Shown here: piece after piece, positions 52,343 through 62,440 of the stretch
Position numbering within the stretch: the stretch's first letter is position 1
How the letters are laid out: the number at the start of each line of letters is the position of its first letter
Assembly: GCF_001528745.1 (NCBI RefSeq)
Contig: NZ_BCNS01000210.1
Span: 34,763-98,762, forward strand
Length of the DNA stretch: 64,000 bases
Reading direction: 5' to 3'
Source: Marinobacterium profundum
GTDB lineage: Bacteria > Pseudomonadota > Gammaproteobacteria > Pseudomonadales > Balneatricaceae
Made by a program: the position numbers and the translations under genes
Notes under the pieces: model-generated
Told to the model about the DNA's origin: nothing
What the model saw: the letters and a program-made list of their open reading frames with translations, nothing else
The model's database searches: none

Positions 52343-53083
52343 ATGTTCGAATACAAAGCTCCGGAAAACCTGCTGCAAGATCGCATCATCCTCGTCACTG
52401 GCGCAGGTGCAGGTATTGGCCGCGCCGCCGCCCTCGCCTATGCAGCCCAGGGCGCGACCGTTGTGCTGGTTGGGCGCACACTGGAAAAGCTGGAGCAGGT
52501 GTACGACGAAATAGAAGCCGCCGGCCACCCTCAGCCTGCCATAGTGCCCCTAAATCTCGAAAGCGCGAACGAACACGAGTACCAGGAACTGGCCAACACC
52601 CTGGAGCAGGAGTTCGGTCACCTGGACGGGCTGCTGCACAACGCCAGCCTGCTGGGCCTGCGCACGCCCATAGAGTCCTATGACCCGGTGGTGTGGAACC
52701 AGGTCATGCAGGTAAACGTCAATGCAGGCTTTATGCTGACCCAGGCACTGATACCCCTGCTCAAGGAAAGCCAGGATAGCTCCATCGTTTTCACAACTTC
52801 CAGCGTTGGCCGTACCGGCAAGGCTTACTGGGGCGCCTACGGCGTATCAAAGTTTGCCACCGAAGGACTGGCGCAGATTCTGGCGCAGGAACTGGAAAAC
52901 ACCAGCAACACCCGCGTTAACTGCATCAACCCAGGCGCCACCCGCACCCAGATGCGCGCCAGCGCCTACCCCGCCGAAAACCCAGACACCAACCCCACGC
53001 CTGAGCAGATCATGCCGCTGTATCTGTACCTGATGGGACCGGACAGCAAAACAGTCAACGGCCAGTCACTGGATGCCCAGTAA
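52343..53083 (+). CDS. yciK: YciK-family short-chain oxidoreductase
   Basis: 246 aa classical SDR. NAD(P) motif TGAGAGIG, NNAG replaced by HNAS (LLHNASLLG), catalytic Ser in FTTSSVGRTGKA and YGVSK. YciK proteins are conserved beside ubiG/mupP in Pseudomonas-like genomes; the substrate is unknown. Last of three plus-strand genes that are probably cotranscribed from the ubiG promoter. Confidence 0.93.
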   Translation: MFEYKAPENLLQDRIILVTGAGAGIGRAAALAYAAQGATVVLVGRTLEKLEQVYDEIEAAGHPQPAIVPLNLESANEHEYQELANTLEQEFGHLDGLLHNASLLGLRTPIESYDPVVWNQVMQVNVNAGFMLTQALIPLLKESQDSSIVFTTSSVGRTGKAYWGAYGVSKFATEGLAQILAQELENTSNTRVNCINPGATRTQMRASAYPAENPDTNPTPEQIMPLYLYLMGPDSKTVNGQSLDAQ

Positions 53084-53206
53084 GCCACAATGCCGCTTGT
53101 TCAAAATACGAAGAGACTTTTAAGGTAAAACGGTTTGGCCCTTCGAGAAAACCAGGCCGGACATAAAGCAGAAGTGGTATAGCGGCAACTCTGTAACTCT
53201 GTAAAA

Positions 53207-53234
53207 GGCGGTGCGATCCGCAACGGATCGCACC
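53207..53234 (-). terminator. Intrinsic terminator of rluB
   Basis: GGTGCGATCCG/CGGATCGCACC, an 11-bp perfect stem with a 3-nt loop, then GCCTTTTAC on the minus strand; 16 nt past the rluB stop. The opposite strand could also stop yciK read-through. Confidence 0.75.
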
Positions 53235-53249
53235 GGGTACTCATATCAC

Positions 53250-54101
53250 TTATTCACCGGATGGCTTGCGACGACCACCTACCTCGCGACGGCTGCGCTG
53301 ACGCTTGTAACGACGTTCCAGCACTTCTTTCTCTTTGGTATCAAGCTTAACCGGTCGCTTTTCCTTCAACTCCAGCATCTTGCCAAGGTTGGTGATCTCC
53401 TTGGGCGCCAACTCCTTCCAGGTGCCTACCGGAACATCACTGGGCAGGAATAGCGGCCCGTAGCGCACGCGCTTGAGGCGACTGACCTGAATACCCTGGG
53501 ATTCCCACAGACGACGTACTTCACGGTTGCGGCCTTCCATCACCACACAGTGATACCACTTGTTGGCACCCTCACCGTCAAAGAACTGCACGTCGGTAAA
53601 ACGCGCCATGCCGTCTTCCAGTAACACGCCTTCTTTCAGGCGGGTCAGCATGGCCTCATCAACAGTACCCAATACGCGCACCGCGTATTCACGGTCGATC
53701 TCGGCAGACGGATGCATCATCGCATTAGCCAGATCACCATCAGTGGTAAACAGCAGCAGACCACTGGTATTAATGTCCAGACGACCAATCGCTATCCAGC
53801 GCCCCTGATTCAGCGGCGGCAGATGACTGAATACAGTCTTGCGACCTTCAGGGTCGTGACGCGTCGATATTTCGCCCAGAGGCTTGTTGTAAATCAGCAC
53901 CCGGCGCTGACTTTCGCGCTCGAACACCAGCTTGACCTCGCGGCCATTCATCAAAACCTGAGCCTTAGGCCCAATACGATCGCCAAGTGTTGCCGTTGCA
54001 CCATCAATGGTGAAACGACCCTCGTCGATCCAACGCTCCATCTCACGACGTGAGCCCAATCCGGAGCGCGCCAGTACTTTTTGCAGTTTTTCACCTGACA
54101 T
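53250..54101 (-). CDS. rluB: 23S rRNA pseudouridine(2605) synthase RluB
   Basis: 283 aa. N-terminal S4 RNA-binding domain (EKLQKVLARSGLGSRREMER), then the RsuA-type catalytic domain with the Asp in IGRLDINTSGLLLFT and NREVRRLWESQG. Basic C-terminal tail of about 40 residues. RluE/RluF are alternatives, but the YciL-type neighbourhood (yciO, rnm, yciB, yciI nearby) matches RluB. Confidence 0.93.
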   Translation of the reverse strand: MSGEKLQKVLARSGLGSRREMERWIDEGRFTIDGATATLGDRIGPKAQVLMNGREVKLVFERESQRRVLIYNKPLGEISTRHDPEGRKTVFSHLPPLNQGRWIAIGRLDINTSGLLLFTTDGDLANAMMHPSAEIDREYAVRVLGTVDEAMLTRLKEGVLLEDGMARFTDVQFFDGEGANKWYHCVVMEGRNREVRRLWESQGIQVSRLKRVRYGPLFLPSDVPVGTWKELAPKEITNLGKMLELKEKRPVKLDTKEKEVLERRYKRQRSRREVGGRRKPSGE

Positions 54102-54117
54102 TTGACGCTTCCTTTAA

Positions 54118-54153
54118 AACGAAAAAGCTCCCCATGTTTGTCGTGGAGAGCTT
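54118..54153 (-). terminator. Intrinsic terminator of the H-NS family gene
   Basis: On the minus strand AAGCTCTCC pairs with GGGGAGCTT (one G-U), followed by TTTCGTTTT. It lies 22-57 nt past the stop and runs up to the rluB start region. Confidence 0.75.
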
Positions 54154-54174
54154 GGACGAATAATAGCACGTAAC

Positions 54175-54570
54175 TTATTTGATAAGGGTATCTTCCTTGG
54201 TCACACCGTGCTTTTCAAAGTACTCATTAAACACTACCGGCGTACGACCACGCCCAGACCACTCATGCACAGCGCCCCCAGCATCCTTGATCCGATATTT
54301 CGCCTCAACCTTGCGCTTGGGGCCTTCCGAGGCCTTGATGGCTTTCAAGTCATCCAGCCCGATACCCGCCTCATCCATGCGTTTGCGAATCTCGGCAATC
54401 TTTTTCATGCGCTGCTGTTCCGCCACCTGTGCCTGGGCTTCTTCAGCATGGCGCTCCTCAAGTATTTCACTCAGGTCCGTCAGTAGTTTTTCCACATCGG
54501 ATACAGACAGATCCTGGCACTGTTTGCGCAGTGAATTTTTACGGGTGAGGACTTTCACAAAATCAGACAT
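54175..54570 (-). CDS. H-NS family nucleoid-associated protein
   Basis: 131 aa. The N-terminal half is a coiled-coil oligomerisation region (LRKQCQDLSVSDVEKLLTDL to EEAQAQVAEQQRMKKIAEIR). The C-terminal half is a DNA-binding domain with the H-NS signature WSGRGRTPVVF (canonical W-x-G-R-G-R-x-P). It probably silences AT-rich horizontally acquired DNA. Its family is divergent from enterobacterial H-NS (closer to the MvaT-independent BpH3/XrvA type). Monocistronic with its own terminator. Confidence 0.93.
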   Translation of the reverse strand: MSDFVKVLTRKNSLRKQCQDLSVSDVEKLLTDLSEILEERHAEEAQAQVAEQQRMKKIAEIRKRMDEAGIGLDDLKAIKASEGPKRKVEAKYRIKDAGGAVHEWSGRGRTPVVFNEYFEKHGVTKEDTLIK

Positions 54571-54735
54571 GGGCCGGATGCTCGCAAATTAGAGAGGATG
54601 GGTAAGGCAATTATCGTTCTAAAACTCTTAATTTCAAGCAAAGCGGCCTTAATTAAAATGCCACTTCATTTAATCACCCTAAAAACAGCGGCACCAGTAA
54701 CTCAAAAACAAATGATACCGCAGCGAAAAACCGCC

Positions 54736-55356
54736 TCAGACAAGAGTATCGACCGGCCCCGCACCCTGACGGACGATCTCCGGCACACCCTCCACCAGAT
54801 TAACCACGGTTGTAGCTTCAACGCCGCAATAACCGCCATCAATGACCAGATCAACACTGTGCTGCAGCAAATCACGGATATCATAAGGATCCGCCAGCGG
54901 CTCAACATCCCCCGGCAATATCAGGGACGTGCTCATAATAGGCTCGCCAAGCGCCTCCATCAGTGCCAGCGCTATCGGATTATTCGGAATACGAATACCG
55001 ATAGTGCGGCGCTTGGGGTGCATCAGCCGACGTGGAACTTCACTGGTCGCATTCAGTATAAAGGTGTAAGCCCCAGGCGTATGTGCCTTGATAAGGCGAT
55101 AGCATTGATTGTCCATCTTGGCGTAGGTACTGATTTCACTCAGATCCTGACACACCAGAGTAAAGTTATGCTTGTCATCGAGCTTTCGAATACGCTGAAT
55201 GCGCTCCATCGCCGACTTGTCACCCAAATGACACCCCAGGGCATAGGCACAATCCGTGGGATAGACAACGACACCGCCCTGCCTGATTATCTCGGCCGCC
55301 TGCTGCACCAGACGCTTCTGAGGATTTTCCTGATGTATCTGAAAAAATTGACTCAC
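54736..55356 (-). CDS. yciO: YciO-family (Sua5/YrdC-like) protein
   Basis: 206 aa YrdC-fold protein, related to the L-threonylcarbamoyladenylate synthases TsaC/Sua5 needed for tRNA t6A. VVYPTDCAYALGCHLGDKSA, then KLDDKHNFTLVCQDLSEIS and STSLILPGDVEPL. The substrate-binding KRxxxxP-type segment of TsaC is altered to KLDDKHNF as in other YciO proteins, which have weak or unknown activity. About 60 bp downstream of rnm; probable operon. Confidence 0.92.
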   Translation of the reverse strand: MSQFFQIHQENPQKRLVQQAAEIIRQGGVVVYPTDCAYALGCHLGDKSAMERIQRIRKLDDKHNFTLVCQDLSEISTYAKMDNQCYRLIKAHTPGAYTFILNATSEVPRRLMHPKRRTIGIRIPNNPIALALMEALGEPIMSTSLILPGDVEPLADPYDIRDLLQHSVDLVIDGGYCGVEATTVVNLVEGVPEIVRQGAGPVDTLV

Positions 55357-55413
55357 GATTAACCTGCCTGTCCTGATTCCCTCTCAAGGCGCAGTGTAGC
55401 CCAGCACAGAGGA

Positions 55414-56274
55414 CTAAAGAAGAGAGGACAACACATGGCGACACTCAGGATCCGGCGGCAGAAAGCGGCCAAGTTCCACCCAGGGTTTGCCTGGCTGGTG
55501 AAAATCACTGCCGGCCGACACCATAAGATCCATTTTACGGGCAATCTTTTGCAACTCTCGCTGATGCTCCGGCTTTATACCTGAATAACTTACTTCAATA
55601 CCGTCACCCCCGGCGGCAACAAAATCCGTCAGCAGGGAGCGCAACCGGGTAAAGGTAAGTCGATATTTGGTTGGGTGCGCCAATATGCCCACCCCCCCGG
55701 TATCATGCAACAGATCCAGCGCCACCGACATGGCCGGCCAGGCCATCTGCACATCGCCGACCTTGCCGGTGCCCAGATAGCTTTTAAACGCCTCTTGCTC
55801 GGTTTCACAGACTCCGGCGGCCACCAGCGCCATGGCAAAATGCGGCCGACCTACCTGCCCATCCCCCGCCAGCTCAAGCACAGCCGGCAGCACATCCGGC
55901 AATTTACGGCCAATCAGTTTCTTGGCGATACGCTGGGCTCTATCCGTGCGAAGCTCCGTCAGATCCTCAAGGTAACGCTGCAGCGACGGCGCCGCCGGAT
56001 CAAAACCAAGACCCACCAGATGAACGACCCGCGACCCCCAGCTGGCCGTAAGCTCAACCCCCGACAACAGGCGCATATTGGCCGCCTGCGCTGCGACCGA
56101 AGCCTCATGCAGGGCGCCAACACTGTCATGATCAGTGATCGCCAGCACCTCAACCCCCTGATCCGCCGCCCTGGCCACGAGCTCGACAGGACTCAGCACG
56201 CCGTCGGAAGCCGTCGTGTGGCAATGCAGATCATATTTCGGTAATACCATTACAGGGTCCGGTTTATAAGTCAT
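55414..56274 (-). CDS. rnm: PHP-domain 5'-3' exoribonuclease RNase AM (YciV)
   Basis: 286 aa PHP-fold metal-dependent nuclease/phosphatase; E. coli RNase AM trims 5' ends of rRNAs and degrades pAp-type substrates. Metal ligands in DLHCHTTASDG, ITDHDSVGAL, SGVELTASW, ILAHPTKYR and AGSDFHQPG. ATG 56274 (MTYKPDP) with AGG upstream is chosen; an in-frame GTG at 56301 and ATG at 56250 are alternatives. Divergent from yciB. Confidence 0.93.
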   Translation of the reverse strand: MTYKPDPVMVLPKYDLHCHTTASDGVLSPVELVARAADQGVEVLAITDHDSVGALHEASVAAQAANMRLLSGVELTASWGSRVVHLVGLGFDPAAPSLQRYLEDLTELRTDRAQRIAKKLIGRKLPDVLPAVLELAGDGQVGRPHFAMALVAAGVCETEQEAFKSYLGTGKVGDVQMAWPAMSVALDLLHDTGGVGILAHPTKYRLTFTRLRSLLTDFVAAGGDGIEVSYSGIKPEHQRELQKIARKMDLMVSAGSDFHQPGKPWVELGRFLPPDPECRHVLSSLL

Positions 56275-56319
56275 GAACAGGCCTTTATACTGGGGCTCCA
56301 CACAGTAGACATCAAGCCA

Positions 56320-56862
56320 ATGAAACTTTTACTCGATTTTTTGCCCATTATCATCTTCTTTGCCGTCTACAAGACCAGCGGCGACATCATTATGGCGACA
56401 GCCGTACTGATCCCGGCCACCATGCTGCAGATGCTGTACACCTGGATACGCACACATCGCATCGAGAAGATGCAGCTGGTCACCCTGGTGCTGGTCGTAC
56501 TAATGGGCGGCGCCACCGTCCTTTTTCAGGACAAGACATTTATTCAGTGGAAGCCCACCGTCGTTAACTGGCTCTTTGGCGCCGTATTTCTGGGCAGCCA
56601 GTTTATCGGCAAAAAAACGGTTGTGCAGCGCCTCATGGAGGCCAATATTGATCTGCCGGCGCAGGTATGGCGCAACCTCAACATTGCCTGGGTTATATTC
56701 TTCATCAGCATGGGCATTGTTAACCTTGCAGTGGCTTACTCGCTAAGCGAAGAAGCCTGGGTAAACTTCAAACTGTTCGGTATGCTTGGACTCACCTTTG
56801 TATTTATACTGGCTCAGGGCTTCTACATGTCCCGGCATATCCAGAGCGACGCCCCAAAATAA
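56320..56862 (+). CDS. yciB: Inner-membrane septation protein A homologue YciB
   Basis: 180 aa with five hydrophobic segments (e.g. [57 protein letters not shown]). [20 protein letters not shown] is a family signature. Involved in cell-envelope homeostasis and division in enterics. yciI follows after 29 bp. Confidence 0.95.
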   Translation: MKLLLDFLPIIIFFAVYKTSGDIIMATAVLIPATMLQMLYTWIRTHRIEKMQLVTLVLVVLMGGATVLFQDKTFIQWKPTVVNWLFGAVFLGSQFIGKKTVVQRLMEANIDLPAQVWRNLNIAWVIFFISMGIVNLAVAYSLSEEAWVNFKLFGMLGLTFVFILAQGFYMSRHIQSDAPK

Positions 56863-56891
56863 CGCATACAAAAAAGAGGAGTACCGGTAAC

Positions 56892-57191
56892 ATGTTTTAC
56901 GCAATCATGGCCGAGGATAAACCCGACAGCCTGGAGCGACGACTACAGGCGCGGCCCGAACACCTCGCCCGCCTCGAACAGCTTAAAAATGAAGGGCTTC
57001 TGCTCGTAGCCGGTCCACACCCGGCAATTGACAGTGAAGACCCGGGCCCGGCAGGTTTTACCGGGAGCCTGGTTATTGCACAATTCAGTTCACTGGAAGC
57101 AGCACAAGCCTGGGCCAACGAAGACCCCTATATAAAGGCAGGCGTATACGCGCGCGTGACAGTAAAACCATACAAAAAAGTTTTACCATAA
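56892..57191 (+). CDS. yciI: YciI family protein
   Basis: 99 aa ferredoxin-like-fold protein. [28 protein letters not shown] with the conserved His24, [20 protein letters not shown] and [13 protein letters not shown]. Structural work on YciI homologues suggested a His-Asp catalytic pair, but the reaction is unknown. Preceded by AAGAGGAG; cotranscribed with yciB. Confidence 0.94.
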   Translation: MFYAIMAEDKPDSLERRLQARPEHLARLEQLKNEGLLLVAGPHPAIDSEDPGPAGFTGSLVIAQFSSLEAAQAWANEDPYIKAGVYARVTVKPYKKVLP

Positions 57192-57383
57192 ACACACAAT
57201 CTGTATGTTAGTATGTTGCCGATTAGCTATACCGTAACCGGTAGCTGTCTACATCTGTGAAAAGTACCCCTGGCCACCACGGACTTTGAAGGCTACATTC
57301 AACCTTCATTCAGGAACCGTGGGAGAGAATTTGGGCTATTTTTATAGACTGACCACCCACAACAGGCACAAGGAAATCTTACT

Positions 57384-57998
57384 ATGAAAAAGTTTGCCCT
57401 CTCCGCCGGTGTCGCTTTGGCTATGACTCTGTCTGCCGTCGCCCAGGCGCACCCTACTAACCAAGGCTACGTTGAAGACTCTTCCGCCACTATCTGGCGC
57501 AACAGCTTCGGCGAATGCTGGCACACCGGCTTCTTCACCGAAGCAGATGCCAAAGTTGAAGGCTGCGATGGCTACCAGGCCATGGCTAAAGCCGAAGAAC
57601 CGGCTCCGGCTCCGGCTCCTGCCGCGCCAATGATGGTCAGCGCTGACAAGAAATTCAGCCTGTTCTTCGACTTCGACAGCGCCAAGGTTGAAGAAGACAT
57701 CAGCGCTATCGTCAACTACATCGGTTCCATGTCCAAACTGGACAACGTAGACCTGGTGGGTAACGCTGACTTCATCGGCAACGCCGATTACAACCAGCGC
57801 CTGGGCCAGCGTCGCGCTGATGCCGTTGCTTCCGAGCTGCGTGCAGCCGGCGTAGACGGTAGCAAGATCAGCGTCAGCTCCCTGGGTGAATCCGCACCTG
57901 TCGCCAGCTGCTCCGGCCGCGGCGCTGCTCTGATTGCCTGCCTGCGCGCAGACCGTCGTGTAGACGTGCAGATCTCCGGTGACAAGAAAGACATGTAA
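57384..57998 (+). CDS. OmpA-family periplasmic/outer-membrane peptidoglycan-binding protein
   Basis: 204 aa. A signal peptide (cleaved after AVAQA) is followed by a short module with WRNSFGECWHTGFFTEADA and a second Cys, then an Ala/Pro linker and an OmpA C-terminal domain (FFDFDSAKVEED; NADYNQRLGQRRADAVASEL) with the peptidoglycan-binding Asp and Arg. There is no eight-stranded barrel, as in the short OmpA proteins of beta- and gammaproteobacteria. AAGGAAA lies upstream; the 190-nt region before it has an AGCTATACCG/CGGTAGCT-type hairpin. A strong terminator suggests high expression. Confidence 0.92.
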   Translation: MKKFALSAGVALAMTLSAVAQAHPTNQGYVEDSSATIWRNSFGECWHTGFFTEADAKVEGCDGYQAMAKAEEPAPAPAPAAPMMVSADKKFSLFFDFDSAKVEEDISAIVNYIGSMSKLDNVDLVGNADFIGNADYNQRLGQRRADAVASELRAAGVDGSKISVSSLGESAPVASCSGRGAALIACLRADRRVDVQISGDKKDM

Positions 57999-58013
57999 TC
58001 TTTCTTAAGCTGT

Positions 58014-58042
58014 AAAAAAGCCGGCATCTGCCGGCTTTTTTT
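58014..58042 (+). terminator. Intrinsic terminator of the OmpA-family gene
   Basis: AGCCGGCA/TGCCGGCT with a minimal loop, preceded by A6 and followed by T7; starts about 16 nt past the stop. Confidence 0.95.
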
Positions 58043-58096
58043 GTGCCTTTTATTCCAGCTCGCGCCAGCCCCCTTCCCGTCGAGCAAAAAACTGCC

Positions 58097-58379
58097 CATG
58101 CGCCTGCGGGGTACATACATCCTGTATAAACCCTACTCCTCGGCTTTGGCATCCTGCGTCGCCCTACCTTCTACATCCCTGCAGTCGTGCGCATCCATAC
58201 GCCCGTAGGAGACAGCCAGGGATGGTGGAACTATTGTTATTGCAGGAGCAAATAACAATAAAGTACGTCCCTGTAAACCCCGCTCCTGCGCATCCATGCG
58301 CACGCGGGATACATACGTCCCTGTAAACCCCGCTCCTGCGCATCCATGCGCACGCGGGATACATACGTCCCTGTATATA
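58097..58379. repeat. Tandem 50-bp intergenic palindromic repeats
   Basis: Two identical 50-bp units at 58265-58314 and 58315-58364 and a third truncated at 58365-58379. Each contains the hairpin TGCGCATCCATGCGCA and the dyad GGGATACATACGTCCC (spanning unit borders). Decayed copies precede them at 58097-58140 and about 58175-58210. The last copy runs directly into the terminator at 58380. A partial copy with the same terminator occurs at 37658-37719. Confidence 0.88.
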
Positions 58380-58407
58380 AAAACGGCAGCCCGAAGGCTG
58401 CCGTTTT
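58380..58407. terminator. Bidirectional terminator at the purL 3' end
   Basis: AAAACGGCAGCC/GGCTGCCGTTTT, a 12-bp perfect stem with loop CGAA, 23 bp past the purL stop. The stem matches the terminator at 37693-37719. Confidence 0.93.
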
Positions 58408-58429
58408 AGTTTCGAGAGCGGAAAGCGGC

Positions 58430-61400
58430 TTAGCCAACCCAGACGCGGGCATTGCGGAACATGCGCATCCAGGCACCGTCTTCTTCCCAGGCATCCGGCG
58501 CCCAGGAATTCTGTACCGCCCGGAACACGCGCTCCGGATGCGGCATCATGATGGTGACACGGCCATCCGCCGTGGTCACACCACCAATACCGACCGGCGA
58601 GCCATTGGGGTTGGCTGGATACTGCTCGGTCACGCGGCCATAGTTATCCACATAGCGCAGCGCAATGTCTCCCGCACCCTGCAAGCCGATCAGGTGCGCT
58701 TCGTCACGGAACTCCGCACGGCCTTCGCCGTGAGCAATGGCGATTGGCATACGCGAGCCCTGCATGCCCTGCAACAGAATGGAGGCGCTCTGCTGCACTT
58801 CTACCATGGCAACGCGGGCTTCGAACTGCTCGGACATGTTACGCACAAAGTGCGGCCAGAGTCCGGCACCCGGAATCAGCTCATGCAGGTTGGACAGCAT
58901 CTGACAGCCGTTACAGATGCCCAGTGCAAAGGTATCGGTGCGATTGAAGTAGGCTTCGAACTGCTCCCGCGCGACTGTATTGAACAGTATCGACTTGGCC
59001 CAGCCCTCACCGGCACCCAAAACGTCGCCGTAGGAGAAGCCACCACAGGCGACCAGCCCCTTGAACTCTTCCAGCGTACGACGCCCGGAAATGATGTCAC
59101 TCATGTGCACATCGACCGCGGCAAAACCGGCTTTGTCGAAGGCCGCTGCCATTTCCACCTGACCGTTAACACCCTGCTCGCGCAATACCGCAATGCGCGG
59201 ACGCACGCCGGTATTAATGAAAGGCGCAGCCACATCTTCGTTCTGATCAAAGCTCAGCTCGGCATGCAGACCCGGATCCGCCGCATCCAGCAGAGTATCG
59301 AATTCCTGCTGCGCACATTCAGAGTTATCACGCAGCGCCTGAATGCGGTAGGAGGTTTCAGACCAGACCCGCTGCAGTTCGATGCGCGATGCGCTATACA
59401 CTTCTTCGTCATCGAAGTGGATACACAGCTGATCATCATCATTCAGCGAACCTACGACCTTGGCAATATCGCCCAGACCCGCAGCGTTCAGTTCCGTCAG
59501 CACGGTTTCGGTATCGACCCTGGAAACCTGCACAACGGCACCCAGCTCTTCGGCAAAGAGCGCCGCCGCGATTTCGGATTCATCCGCTGCCAGCAGATCA
59601 AGATGCAGATCTACACCGGTATGACCGGCAAAAGCCATTTCGGCCACGGTCGCGAGCAGGCCACCATCAGAACGATCGTGGTACGCCAGCAACAGACCCT
59701 GCTCGTTCAGCTCCTGCACGGCCGCGAAGAACGCTGCCAGCTGATCGGCATCATCCACATCCGGTACAGCCTGACCCACCTGGTTGTACACCTGAGCCAG
59801 CGCGGACAATCCAAGGCGGTTCTGACCGTTACCCAGATCCAGCAGGATCAGGTCGGTTTCACCCTTGTCGGTACGCAGCTGCGGCGTCAGGGTTTTGCGC
59901 GCATCCAGCACAGGTGCAAAGCCGGAAATAATTAGCGACAAAGGCGCCGTGACGCTCTTCTGCTCGCCATTGTCATCCCATACGGTACGCATGGACATGG
60001 AGTCCTTGCCCACCGGCACGGTAATGCCCAGCTGCGGACACAACTCCATGCCAACGGCGCGCACGGTGTCGTACAGTTTTTCGTCTTCACCCGGATGACC
60101 GGCGGCGCACATCCAGTTGGCCGACAGCCGCACTTCGCCGATAGTGCCAATACGGGCAGCCGCCAGGTTGGTCAGAGTTTCACCGATCGCCATCCGACCG
60201 GATGCAGGCCCATCCACCAGCGCCAGCGGTGTACGCTCGCCCAGCGCCATGGCCTCACCAGCATAGGTATCGTAGGCCGAAGTGGTGACAGCGCAGTCAG
60301 CCACCGGCACCTGCCAGGGACCGACCATCTGGTCACGGGCAACCTGGCCGGTAATGGAGCGGTCACCAATAGTGATCAGGAAGGACTTTGAACCTACCGC
60401 CGGCAGGCGCAGCACTCGCTCAACCGCTTCACCCAGAACAAGATCATCGGTCGAGAACTCCGCCACTTCGTAGCTGCTGCGCTGCACGCTGCGATGCATC
60501 TTCGGCGGTTTGCCGAACAGCACGCTCATCGGCAGATCCACCGGATTGCTGTCAAAATGCGTATCGCCAAGCGTCAGGTGGTGCTCTTCGGTCGCCTCAC
60601 CGACGACTGCATAGGGGCAGCGCTCACGGGCACAGATGGCCTCGAAACGCGCCATGTCTTCCGGCTGCACCGCCAGCACATAGCGTTCCTGCGCTTCGTT
60701 GCACCAGATGGCCAGCGGCGTCATGCCAGGCTCGTCACTGTTGATATTGCGCAGCCCGAAGTCACCACCGCGACCGCCGTCCTTTACCAGCTCGGGGAAC
60801 GCATTGGACAGGCCGCCAGCACCCACATCGTGGATAAAGGCGATGGGATTAACCTCACCCAGCTGCCAGCACTGATCGATAACTTCCTGACAACGACGCT
60901 CCATCTCGGGATTGCCGCGCTGAACCGATGCAAAATCCAGATCTTCGGAAGAAGTACCCGAGGACATGGACGATGCCGCCCCGCCACCCAGACCGATCTG
61001 CATGGCCGGCCCGCCAAGACATACCAGCTTGGCACCGGTCTGGATCTCGCCTTTTTCGACATGGTCCCCGCGGATATTGCCCAGACCACCGGCCAGCATG
61101 ATGGGCTTGTGGTAACCACGCACCTCTTCACCGGCAACACCGTTAACGCGCTGCTCAAAGGTACGGAAATAGCCGGTCAGGGCCGGGCGGCCAAATTCGT
61201 TGTTGAAGGCCGCACCACCGATAGGACCTTCCAGCATGATATCCAGCGCAGAAACGATGCGCTCCGGCTTGCCGTACTGAGACTCCCAGGGCTGCACAAA
61301 GCCAGGGATATTAAGATCAGAAACACTGAAACCGGTCAGACCTGCCTTCGGCTTGCCACCACGACCAGTCGCACCTTCGTCACGAATCTCGCCACCGGAA

Positions 61401-62332
61401 CCCGTAGCCGCACCCGAATAGGGCGCAATGGCGGTGGGGTGGTTGTGCGTTTCGACCTTGATCAGGATGTGGATATCTTCCTGATTGGCGCCATATTCAC
61501 GGCTTTCAGCATCCGGATAGAAACGCCCGGCCCGGCTGCCAACGATAACGGCAGCGTTATCCTTGTACGCCGACAGCACGCCCTCACCGCCCAGTTCGTT
61601 GGTGTTGCGGATCATCGCAAACAAGGAGCGATCCTGCTCTTCACCGTCGATATCCCAGGAAGCATTAAAGATCTTGTGACGGCAATGCTCGGAGTTGGCC
61701 TGGGCAAACATCATCAGCTCAACGTCGGTCGGATTACGATCCAGCTTCTTGAAGCTGTCGACCAGGTAGTCGATCTCGTCGTCGGCCAACGCCATGCCCA
61801 AGGCCGTATTGGCCTGAACCAGAGCATCACGCCCACCGCCAAGTATATCGATACGACTGAGCGGCTGCGGCACATCTTCCACAAACAGCTGCGCGGCTTC
61901 ATCCAGCGAGCCCAGCACAGCTTCGACCATGCGGTCCTGCAGCTCAGCACGAATCAACGCACGATCAGCTTGATCCAGGGCTTGGGATGACTGAATATAG
62001 TACGCCACACCACGCTCGAGGCGTTTGACGTCGGACAGTCCGCAGTTGCGGGCAATATCGGTCGCCTTGGAAGACCAGGGTGAAATGGTGCCGGGACGGG
62101 GAACCACCAGCACCAGTTCGCCCTGCGGCTCACCGGCTTCGGCTTTGGGGCCATAACGCAGGATTCGATCCAGTACATTACGCTGGCTATCCGCCAGCTC
62201 CTGCTTGAGGTCGGCAAAGTGAATGAACTCGCCGTAGAGCGCCGTAACCGCTGCAACTTTGGATTGCAGGGCTGACAGCAGCTTTTCGTGACGGAATGCA
62301 GAAAGAGCGGGCGCTCCACGCAGTACGAGCAT
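58430..62332 (-). CDS. purL: Phosphoribosylformylglycinamidine synthase
   Basis: 1300 aa large-type PurL of purine synthesis (FGAR + Gln + ATP to FGAM). N-terminal [28 protein letters not shown]; the ATPase halves follow ([38 protein letters not shown]). The C-terminal class I glutaminase has Cys1140 in GICNGCQML and His1265/Glu1267 in MPHPERVF; E. coli equivalents are Cys1135, His1260 and Glu1262. ATG 62332 matches the E. coli start. Divergent from mltF with 108 bp between, as in Pseudomonas. Confidence 0.98.
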   Translation of the reverse strand: MLVLRGAPALSAFRHEKLLSALQSKVAAVTALYGEFIHFADLKQELADSQRNVLDRILRYGPKAEAGEPQGELVLVVPRPGTISPWSSKATDIARNCGLSDVKRLERGVAYYIQSSQALDQADRALIRAELQDRMVEAVLGSLDEAAQLFVEDVPQPLSRIDILGGGRDALVQANTALGMALADDEIDYLVDSFKKLDRNPTDVELMMFAQANSEHCRHKIFNASWDIDGEEQDRSLFAMIRNTNELGGEGVLSAYKDNAAVIVGSRAGRFYPDAESREYGANQEDIHILIKVETHNHPTAIAPYSGAATGSGGEIRDEGATGRGGKPKAGLTGFSVSDLNIPGFVQPWESQYGKPERIVSALDIMLEGPIGGAAFNNEFGRPALTGYFRTFEQRVNGVAGEEVRGYHKPIMLAGGLGNIRGDHVEKGEIQTGAKLVCLGGPAMQIGLGGGAASSMSSGTSSEDLDFASVQRGNPEMERRCQEVIDQCWQLGEVNPIAFIHDVGAGGLSNAFPELVKDGGRGGDFGLRNINSDEPGMTPLAIWCNEAQERYVLAVQPEDMARFEAICARERCPYAVVGEATEEHHLTLGDTHFDSNPVDLPMSVLFGKPPKMHRSVQRSSYEVAEFSTDDLVLGEAVERVLRLPAVGSKSFLITIGDRSITGQVARDQMVGPWQVPVADCAVTTSAYDTYAGEAMALGERTPLALVDGPASGRMAIGETLTNLAAARIGTIGEVRLSANWMCAAGHPGEDEKLYDTVRAVGMELCPQLGITVPVGKDSMSMRTVWDDNGEQKSVTAPLSLIISGFAPVLDARKTLTPQLRTDKGETDLILLDLGNGQNRLGLSALAQVYNQVGQAVPDVDDADQLAAFFAAVQELNEQGLLLAYHDRSDGGLLATVAEMAFAGHTGVDLHLDLLAADESEIAAALFAEELGAVVQVSRVDTETVLTELNAAGLGDIAKVVGSLNDDDQLCIHFDDEEVYSASRIELQRVWSETSYRIQALRDNSECAQQEFDTLLDAADPGLHAELSFDQNEDVAAPFINTGVRPRIAVLREQGVNGQVEMAAAFDKAGFAAVDVHMSDIISGRRTLEEFKGLVACGGFSYGDVLGAGEGWAKSILFNTVAREQFEAYFNRTDTFALGICNGCQMLSNLHELIPGAGLWPHFVRNMSEQFEARVAMVEVQQSASILLQGMQGSRMPIAIAHGEGRAEFRDEAHLIGLQGAGDIALRYVDNYGRVTEQYPANPNGSPVGIGGVTTADGRVTIMMPHPERVFRAVQNSWAPDAWEEDGAWMRMFRNARVWVG

Positions 62333-62440
62333 GTCGTTTTCGAGCCTCTTGAAAGTATGCCTGGACGGACAGGGATTACAGAAAAAACAGGCCCTGAATT
62401 TTACCGAAACAGCCCTACGGATACCAGAAAAGCCCGAACT

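Larger units (their letters stand above)
57999..58429. other. 431-bp convergent intergenic region filled with repeats and terminators
   Basis: Between the OmpA-family gene and purL (convergent). Contains the ompA terminator, two full and several decayed 50-bp repeats, and a bidirectional terminator next to purL. Short open frames read MYPACAWMRRSGVYRDV, a translation of the repeat and not a gene. Confidence 0.8.

Noticed and set aside
58265..58379. 50-bp direct repeats as a CRISPR array
   Set aside because: Units are contiguous with no unique spacers and no cas genes are present; each unit is itself palindromic, as in REP-type repeats.
58346..59935. 529-codon plus-strand open frame over the purL 3' half
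   Set aside because: Antisense shadow of a GC-rich conserved gene and starts inside the intergenic repeats.
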